DNA from: Treponema sp.
GTDB taxonomy: Bacteria; Spirochaetota; Spirochaetia; Treponematales; Treponemataceae
Assembly (NCBI GenBank): GCA_017550685.1
Contig: JAFZOJ010000037.1
Coordinates: 36,639 to 100,638 of the forward strand
Direction of reading: 5' to 3'
Length of the DNA stretch: 64,000 bases
Positions 59,071-64,000 of the stretch are shown here, piece by piece. A program made the position numbers and the translations under genes. The notes beneath the pieces are model-generated. The model worked only from the letters and a program-made list of their open reading frames with translations. It was not told the DNA's origin and did not search any database. Within the stretch, counting starts at the first letter, position 1, and every line of letters begins with the position of its first letter.

Positions 59071-59997
59071 ATGCCGTTTTTATTTACAACACAGCAAAAA
59101 ATACGCCTGGATGAATATCTGAGAATCAAGCTTCCCGAATGCAAAGAGCTTGAAGGTCAGGAGCTTTCTAATTCCAAAATCCGCAGGCTCATTGTAGCAG
59201 GGGCGGTGAGTGTAAACGGCCGTACAATAACACGTCCCGCCTTTGAATTACGCGGAAAATCAGACGTAAAGGTTGAACTTGATACCGAAAAATTCTTTTA
59301 TGAAAAACAGCCCGATGACATTCAGTTTGAAGTAACCGACAAGTCTGTCCTTTACGAAGATGAAGATTTAATTTTTATAGACAAGCCCGCCTTTTTCCCC
59401 GTAGAACAGACAATCACCGGCAACCGCGCAAACCTGCATGATGCAGTTGTAGACTATCTGTGGAAACGAAACCCGACCCTGCGCAACCCGCCCTATGCAG
59501 GCATCATGCACCGCCTTGACCGTACCACCAGCGGCGTCATAGTCTTTACCAAAAACCGCGCCATAAACAAACCCGTCTCCGAAATCTTTCAGTCGCATAA
59601 TCTTGTAAAAAAGTATTATGCAGTTTGTCATGCTGAACTTGTTTCAGCATCCACTTTCACCGTAGAAATGTACATGAACCGCATTACCCCCAAATCCCAA
59701 ACCGCAAAGTGGGGTCCGGTTCCAGAATCAAAAGGTGGCCAGTATTCCAAAACCGAATTCCGCGTTCTCAAAGAAATAACAGTAGAAAACAAACCCTGCC
59801 TCCTGTTAGAATGTAATCTCTATACCGGCCGCACCCACCAGATCCGTGTCCACCTTGCCAGCAAAGGCCTCCCCATTCTTGGTGATACATTATATGGCGG
59901 AATTCCTGCGAGTCGTATTTATTTGCATTCATATTTTCTTAGTTTTGAGATTAATGGTAAGGTATACACAGTAACATCCAAGTTTCCAAATTATTAA
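59071..59997 (+). CDS. RluA-family pseudouridine synthase with S4 domain and in-frame repeat
   Basis: A 308-residue enzyme that isomerises uridines in RNA. S4 RNA-binding domain about 10-70 ([20 protein letters not shown]); catalytic domain with [17 protein letters not shown] near 147 (Asp nucleophile in HRLDR), [14 protein letters not shown] and a final LHSYFLSF. Residues CHAELVSAS near 187-195 come from a family B palindrome inserted in frame in a loop. Which rRNA site it modifies is not clear. The stop codon lies in the inverted repeat of the downstream structured element. Confidence 0.9.
   Translation: MPFLFTTQQKIRLDEYLRIKLPECKELEGQELSNSKIRRLIVAGAVSVNGRTITRPAFELRGKSDVKVELDTEKFFYEKQPDDIQFEVTDKSVLYEDEDLIFIDKPAFFPVEQTITGNRANLHDAVVDYLWKRNPTLRNPPYAGIMHRLDRTTSGVIVFTKNRAINKPVSEIFQSHNLVKKYYAVCHAELVSASTFTVEMYMNRITPKSQTAKWGPVPESKGGQYSKTEFRVLKEITVENKPCLLLECNLYTGRTHQIRVHLASKGLPILGDTLYGGIPASRIYLHSYFLSFEINGKVYTVTSKFPNY
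59630..59652. repeat. Family B palindrome translated in frame (CHAELVSAS)
   Basis: CATGCTGAACTTGTTTCAGC and one more base pair, matching half of the intergenic family B pairs; reading stays open through the pseudouridine synthase. Confidence 0.85.
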
Positions 59998-60183
59998 TTA
60001 TTTAAGATAAAATTGGCGAGAGGGAACAAAACGGAGGGGCAAAATGACTCTGTTTGTTGATGCCGCGCAGCGCCAGTTAATAGTTCCTTTGCAACAAACA
60101 GCGTCAAGCGCGATATCGCGCGCTTTTGACCCTCCGTTTTGTGACCGGAAGCCACTTTTATATCCCGTATATTAATAATTTGG
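59986..60183 (-). repeat. Large structured element, copy E2 (inverted; candidate structured RNA)
   Basis: Outer perfect 13-base inverted repeat CCAAATTATTAAT/ATTAATAATTTGG (59986-59998, 60171-60183), second outer stem ATAAAA-TTGGC/GCC-CTTTTAT, P2 ACAAAACGGAGGG/CCCTCCGTTTTGT (60026-60038, 60130-60142), P3 palindrome GCGCGATATCGCGC near 60108-60121, P4 CTGTTTGTTG/CAACAAACAG (60050-60059, 60092-60101). It is the reverse complement of the 14.8 kb copy in core sequence. Confidence 0.82.
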
Positions 60184-60248
60184 AAGTCTCTATAAAAATC
60201 ATTGCTTTTTCCCGATAATATAGTACAATATTTCTATTGGGGGAAATA

Positions 60249-61247
60249 ATGAAAAAACTTCTAATTGTTGTTGCAGCAGCAGCTGTAATTCTGGTTGGAT
60301 GTAAGAAAGAAATTACATTCGAAAATCCTGACAGTAAAATTGACGTAATTGCTTCTGGAGTTGCTCCGGCAGACATCGACGCTTGGGAAAGCGAAGTTGA
60401 TGCAGATTTTGCAGCTGTACTCGAAGCACTTGGAAACGATGGTGACATGGAAGCTCTGGAAGCTTTTGATGCCAAATATGGAACCGAAATGACAGAAGTT
60501 GGTGCCCGTTATGCACAGGCTCGTGCAGCACGCGCAGGCAGCAGCGGAAAATCAGGTTCAAGCAAATACCCTGCAATGACAGGAATGCCGTTCAACAAGG
60601 ATGGTGCTGTTTACATTTCAGGTGGAACAGATGACCTTGTAGGAACAGTAATTGACTGGGTTTCTCCAAAGACACTTCCTGGTTCATACTACCATGGTGC
60701 TGTTCTTGATCTGGACAAATATGACCCTAACAACGAAAACGTATACTGTCTCGAAACTGCAATCTCTAAGGGTGCAGGTTACGAAACAGCTAACGACTGG
60801 CGCAACAAAGTAAATGCCGCAGTTCTTAATCCAAAGTATTCAATGACAAAATCTAAGCTCGACTCAGCTCAGGCTTATATGGATTACTACTGTGATATGA
60901 ACAACAAGAACATGGAATACGGATTCTTTAAGAACACTGTAAACATCTTCAATGTTGTTACAAAGGCAGATACATACACCTGGTACTGTACAAAGGTAGT
61001 TTGGTGGGTATACAACAAATATGGTTGGGATATCGACTCTAACTCAAGCCAGATTGACTGGACAACTTCCGGTCTTTACACACTTGTAAAAGACTACTAT
61101 GCAGTACGCTACTTCTACAGTTCTTCTAAGAGAAAGAAGGCAATCAATGAATATCTTGCTTCAGCAAAATCTAACATTGTACTTGCAGAAGAAATTCTTC
61201 TTTCTCCATACTTCACAAAAGTATACGAAAACATAAGGGAGAACTAA
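60249..61247 (+). CDS. Lipoprotein with permuted papain-like fold (YiiX/NlpC-P60 related)
   Basis: A 332-residue lipoprotein: signal ending ILVGC (Cys 18), a helical acidic segment, then a catalytic domain: DLVGTVIDWVSPKTLPGSYY followed by HGAVLDLD (His), VYCLETAISKG (acid) and TYTWYCTKVVWWVYNKYGWD (Cys), in the permuted His-then-Cys order of YiiX-type enzymes. Such proteins act as amidases or hydrolases on wall or lipid amides. GGGGG lies 5 bases before the ATG at 60249. Its stop overlaps the next gene's start. Confidence 0.82.
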   Translation: MKKLLIVVAAAAVILVGCKKEITFENPDSKIDVIASGVAPADIDAWESEVDADFAAVLEALGNDGDMEALEAFDAKYGTEMTEVGARYAQARAARAGSSGKSGSSKYPAMTGMPFNKDGAVYISGGTDDLVGTVIDWVSPKTLPGSYYHGAVLDLDKYDPNNENVYCLETAISKGAGYETANDWRNKVNAAVLNPKYSMTKSKLDSAQAYMDYYCDMNNKNMEYGFFKNTVNIFNVVTKADTYTWYCTKVVWWVYNKYGWDIDSNSSQIDWTTSGLYTLVKDYYAVRYFYSSSKRKKAINEYLASAKSNIVLAEEILLSPYFTKVYENIREN

Positions 61248-62347
61248 TGAATAACCTGTCCGATGCAACCGCAAAGGGCAGTAAGAATACCGCAGGTTGC
61301 CCGCTTGCGGTATTTTTTTTATGCTGCCTGTGTTTTTTGACTGCCTGTCCTCTTAATGCTTCAGATTCAAATCTGACATCATATCCTTGTGTAAAAGACG
61401 GAAAGCTTTATACCTTTACACAGGATGCAGGAGACATTTCTGAACCTAAACTCTGCAAGCTTGACGGGGTAACCCAGAAGGCTGTAAGTGTTTCCAAGAA
61501 AAAAGGATGGGTCTTAGCCTGGCAGCAAAAATCACAGGAGCTTTGTCATATTGATGCAAAGCAAAAGATTCGTTCCCGCGTAAAGGTGAGTTCGTATCTT
61601 TCTTATGTAAATAAAAAATATATTCTTGTACAGACCAACACTTTTGATGATAACAAGGGCTTTGGCTTTAAGCTTTACAAAATCAATTATTCCTGGCGGG
61701 ACAGCAAGATTTCGGTAAAGGAATTGTGGAGCGGTAATGCAGACTGTTTTGTTTCCGACTGTTTTTTTACAGATGACGGAGTTTGCATTGCAGGCGGTAC
61801 ACAAGATGATTCAAAACACAATGTCTTCTATATAAAAGAGTCCAGTATTCACAAGTGCTTCAGCGTTGAAAAAAACAGTGACTTTTTAAGGCTTGTATCA
61901 GTAAATCAGGGAGAAGGTACAGCCGGCGGTATGGTTTATGCATTCTTGAGCGGACGAGACAAGTCCATGGCTCAGTCTGTAATCTACAAGTTTAATCTTG
62001 CAGGTTCGGCTCAAGGCTCTGATTCTTCAAGCCAGATTAATTTATCAAATGATTCTGCTTTTCCTTCCGGTTTTGACTGCTTTTTCGGCTATGGTTTTTC
62101 AATGTCCACGGGCAAAACCCAGCTTGTGCTTCCCGCAAGTGTAAACGGCATAATCAACTTTTTATGCTATGACTGTGCCAACGGAAAAATCACTAGGGTA
62201 GTGCCTGATGCGGGCGGATGTCTGGCATCTGTTGCCGATACCGAAAACGGTGTTTATTACCTGGCACGCGACCCTCTTATAGAAAATTCCTGGTACGGAC
62301 TTTCACTTTTTACCGGTACTGAATGTAAAAAAGTGACAGCTTTCTAA
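61247..62347 (+). CDS. Probable lipoprotein of unknown function, repeat-rich beta structure
   Basis: A 366-residue exported protein: signal peptide to LTAC (Cys about 37), then mostly beta segments such as YPCVKDGKLYTFTQDAGDIS, KKYILVQTNTFDDNKGFGFK, SDCFFTDDGVCIAGGTQDDS and ENGVYYLARDPL, compatible with a beta-propeller. Start codon overlaps the upstream stop (TAATG). The codons for residues 14-25 contain a complete intrinsic terminator (61286-61320). Family not recognised. Confidence 0.72.
   Translation: MNNLSDATAKGSKNTAGCPLAVFFLCCLCFLTACPLNASDSNLTSYPCVKDGKLYTFTQDAGDISEPKLCKLDGVTQKAVSVSKKKGWVLAWQQKSQELCHIDAKQKIRSRVKVSSYLSYVNKKYILVQTNTFDDNKGFGFKLYKINYSWRDSKISVKELWSGNADCFVSDCFFTDDGVCIAGGTQDDSKHNVFYIKESSIHKCFSVEKNSDFLRLVSVNQGEGTAGGMVYAFLSGRDKSMAQSVIYKFNLAGSAQGSDSSSQINLSNDSAFPSGFDCFFGYGFSMSTGKTQLVLPASVNGIINFLCYDCANGKITRVVPDAGGCLASVADTENGVYYLARDPLIENSWYGLSLFTGTECKKVTAF
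61286..61320 (+). terminator. Terminator hairpin inside the signal-peptide codons
   Basis: AATACCGCA/TGCGGTATT (61286-61294, 61306-61314) with an 11-base loop and a run of eight T ending at 61320. It would stop most transcripts just after the YiiX-like gene unless translation of the next gene disturbs the hairpin. Confidence 0.8.
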
Positions 62348-62375
62348 AAAAATCTCAAAATTCTCATAAATTCTG

Positions 62376-62405
62376 TTGACGTTTTTTATAAAAAATTATT
62401 ATTTT
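62376..62405 (+). promoter_or_regulatory. Candidate grpE promoter
   Basis: TTGACG (62376-62381), 18-base spacer, TATTTT (62400-62405). No CIRCE inverted repeat (TTAGCACTC-N9-GAGTGCTAA) is visible before grpE, so HrcA control through CIRCE is not supported here. Confidence 0.5.
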
Positions 62406-62438
62406 TAAAGTAATAAATTATTTTTTGTGAGAAGTGTG

Positions 62439-63068
62439 ATGGCAGAAGAAAATCTCAACGAAAAAGACGAAGAAAAAACTCAGAACGAGCAGGCTGCAGA
62501 AAATACTGCAGACACTTCGACAGAAGCTGGCCCTTCGACAAGCTCAGGGACCACAGATGGCGCAGGTACAGCAGACGATGCAGGTGCCCAAAAGGAGCTT
62601 ACTCCGGAAGAAAAAATTGCTGCACTTGAAAAGGAAGTTGCTGATCTTAAAAATCAGGCACTTTACAAGGCTGCAGAAAATGACAACTGGCGCAAGCGCA
62701 TGATGCAGCAGAAGGACGAAGCTGTAGCTTATGCAAATGCTTCTCTTCTTGGTGATTTGCTCGACAGTCTGGACAATTTTGACCGTACTCTGGATGCCGC
62801 AAAAGATGCAAAGGATGCAAAATCTATTGCAGACGGCATTAAAATGATTAACAAATCGCTTGTTAAACTGCTTGAAGACAAATATGGTCTTGTAAGCTAC
62901 GGTAAAGAAGGCGATGAGTTTAATCCGGAAGAGCACGAAGCCATTGGCCGTGTAGAAGACGAAAAAGCCAAAAAAGAAACACTGGCTCAGGTTTATCTTA
63001 AGGGTTACAAACTTAAAGATAAGGTTATAAGACATGCTAAGGTAATGGTAAAGGTGCCTAAGGCGTAA
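62439..63068 (+). CDS. grpE: GrpE nucleotide exchange factor
   Basis: Releases ADP from DnaK. The 209-residue protein has an acidic, disordered N-terminus (ENLNEKDEEKTQNEQAAE), a long coiled helix (EKIAALEKEVADLKNQALYK, AAENDNWRKRMMQQKDEAVA) and the C-terminal beta domain with FNPEEHEAIGRVED and QVYLKGYKLKDKVIRHAKVM. GPSTSSGT in the N-terminal tail is encoded by a family C palindrome. I start at ATG 62439; the frame is open to a GTG at 62427. dnaK follows. Confidence 0.93.
   Translation: MAEENLNEKDEEKTQNEQAAENTADTSTEAGPSTSSGTTDGAGTADDAGAQKELTPEEKIAALEKEVADLKNQALYKAAENDNWRKRMMQQKDEAVAYANASLLGDLLDSLDNFDRTLDAAKDAKDAKSIADGIKMINKSLVKLLEDKYGLVSYGKEGDEFNPEEHEAIGRVEDEKAKKETLAQVYLKGYKLKDKVIRHAKVMVKVPKA
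62529..62553. repeat. Family C palindrome translated in frame (GPSTSSGT)
   Basis: CCCTTCGACAAGCTCAGGGA inside the disordered N-terminal codons of grpE. Confidence 0.85.
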
Positions 63069-63174
63069 AGATTGTCGGGTCAAGCCCGACAATGACACGG
63101 CTTTGGTTTGTCATTCCCGTGCTTGACACGGGAATCTAAATATAAGATTGTCGGGTCAAGCCCGACAATGACAT
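63069..63174. repeat. Three family A palindromes between grpE and dnaK
   Basis: TTGTCGGGTCAAGCCCGACA (63072-63091), a CCCGTGCTTGACACGGG variant (63116-63132) and a second TTGTCGGGTCAAGCCCGACA (63148-63167). They occupy almost the whole gap and could form stable mRNA hairpins between the two cistrons. Confidence 0.88.
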
Positions 63175-63207
63175 TGTTATAGTAAATAATATTGAGAGGT
63201 ATAAATT

Positions 63208-64000
63208 ATGGGAAAAATCATTGGTATTGACTTGGGAACAACAAACTCTTGTGTCGCTGTAATGGAAAACGGCGAGCCTGTTGTAATTCAGAATGCAGAA
63301 GGTGGAAGAACAACACCTTCTATTGTAGGATTTACATCTAAGGGAGACCGCATTGTTGGTGCTCCTGCTAAAAACCAGATGGTAACAAACCCTAAGAACA
63401 CTGTATATTCTGTAAAACGTCTTATTGGACACAGATTCAGTGAACTTCAGGGAGAAGCAACAAAGCTTCCATATAAAGTAATTGATAACGGCTCAGACTG
63501 CCGTGTAGAAGTAGAAGAGGGCGGAGCTGCAAAGCAGTATTCACCACAGGAAATCTCTGCATTCATCCTTCAGAAAATGAAGAAAACTGCAGAAGACTAT
63601 CTTGGAGAAACAGTAACAGAAGCTGTTATTACAGTACCTGCTTACTTCAACGACTCTCAGCGCCAGGCAACAAAGGATGCCGGTAAAATCGCTGGTCTTG
63701 ATGTAAAGCGTATCATCAACGAACCTACAGCTGCTTCTCTTGCATTCGGATTCAACAAGGATCAGGACAAGGAAAAGACAATTGCTGTATATGACCTTGG
63801 TGGTGGTACATTCGATATTTCTATTCTCGAACTTGGTGACGGTGTATTCGAAGTTAAGTCTACAAACGGTGATACTCACCTTGGTGGCGATGACTGGGAC
63901 CGTGTAATCATCAACTGGCTCGTAGATCAGTTTAAGGCAGATACAGGCATTGACCTTTCTAAGGACCCAATGGCTATGCAGCGTCTCCGCGAAGCTGCTG
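63208..64000 (+). CDS. dnaK: Chaperone DnaK (Hsp70), 5' part
   Basis: ATP-dependent chaperone. The visible 264 residues are the ATPase domain: [51 protein letters not shown] (as TVPAYFND), [15 protein letters not shown] and [21 protein letters not shown] lies 8 bases before the ATG. The rest lies beyond the window. Forms the expected chaperone pair with grpE; hrcA is not upstream. Confidence 0.98.
   Translation, partial: MGKIIGIDLGTTNSCVAVMENGEPVVIQNAEGGRTTPSIVGFTSKGDRIVGAPAKNQMVTNPKNTVYSVKRLIGHRFSELQGEATKLPYKVIDNGSDCRVEVEEGGAAKQYSPQEISAFILQKMKKTAEDYLGETVTEAVITVPAYFNDSQRQATKDAGKIAGLDVKRIINEPTAASLAFGFNKDQDKEKTIAVYDLGGGTFDISILELGDGVFEVKSTNGDTHLGGDDWDRVIINWLVDQFKADTGIDLSKDPMAMQRLREAA

Noticed and set aside
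62348..62438. CIRCE/HrcA operator before grpE
   Set aside because: No TTAGCACTC/GAGTGCTAA inverted repeat is present.
63069..63174. Closely spaced palindromes as a CRISPR array
   Set aside because: Units are self-complementary, differ in length and spacing and lack uniform unique spacers; no cas genes are nearby.

Overview
The window reads as a chromosome segment of a gut- or rumen-type spirochaete, most likely Treponema. This is an inference from family-level recognition: a Bat (MoxR/DUF58/VWA/TPR) operon with fused Bat genes, CheR-CheB, many lipoproteins with short lipoboxes, a REC-STAS-like-REC regulator, GTP-type PEP carboxykinase, and dense small palindromic repeats. No rRNA, tRNA, CRISPR array, transposase gene or prophage was found. 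All database-level identities are from recognition of motifs, not searches.

Layout. 1-3.5 kb: pheA and a truncated DAHP synthase gene (aromatic amino acids) on the minus strand, a possible 33-residue membrane peptide, and paaK behind a clear promoter bracketed by two palindromic operators. 3.6-9.1 kb: an accessory stretch, visibly AT-richer around the helicase, with two HicA/HicB toxin-antitoxin pairs, a PMP3-family membrane peptide and a 962-residue UvrD-type helicase carrying an inserted nuclease-like segment and C-terminal zinc fingers; pta (core metabolism) sits between them. 9.1-14.7 kb: LytTR response regulator, minimal GHKL histidine kinase and two ABC exporters, probably one regulated export system. 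15-19 kb: C_GCAxxG_C_C protein, sialate O-acetylesterase and a PurF-like protein without the N-terminal catalytic Cys. 19-22.9 kb: rmlA, rmlC, rmlB and a Wzz-like chain-length protein. 22.9-28.4 kb: two LolC/E-type permeases, a LolA-like carrier, an outer-membrane protein candidate and, on the opposite strand, the LolD-type ATPase. 28.4-34.6 kb: phosphodiester glycosidase lipoprotein, pckG, aminotransferase and a solute-binding lipoprotein. 34.6-41.1 kb: the Bat operon. 41.1-49.8 kb: Smr protein, DUF2147, DnaJ-like protein, infA-tyrS, DksA-like protein, PHP phosphatase, REC regulator, cheR-cheB. 49.8-64 kb: TPR protein, polyprenyl synthase, STAS protein, a 437-bp intergenic region with a cluster of DnaA boxes, two membrane proteins, apt-asnA, several secreted proteins, an RluA-type synthase, grpE and the start of dnaK.

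The most unusual non-coding signal is a family of four large structured elements (near 14.8, 21.9, 31.4 and 60.1 kb; the last inverted). They share one fold (outer stem, enclosed stem, GC hairpin, long bulged hairpin) and conserved linkers, while paired arms differ between copies in a compensating way and the outer stem is different at each site. Smaller palindromic repeats of three families occur in many gaps and have also been translated in frame inside five places in four proteins. Several genes have a -10 box only 6-10 bases before the start codon and no Shine-Dalgarno sequence, so leaderless mRNAs appear common here.
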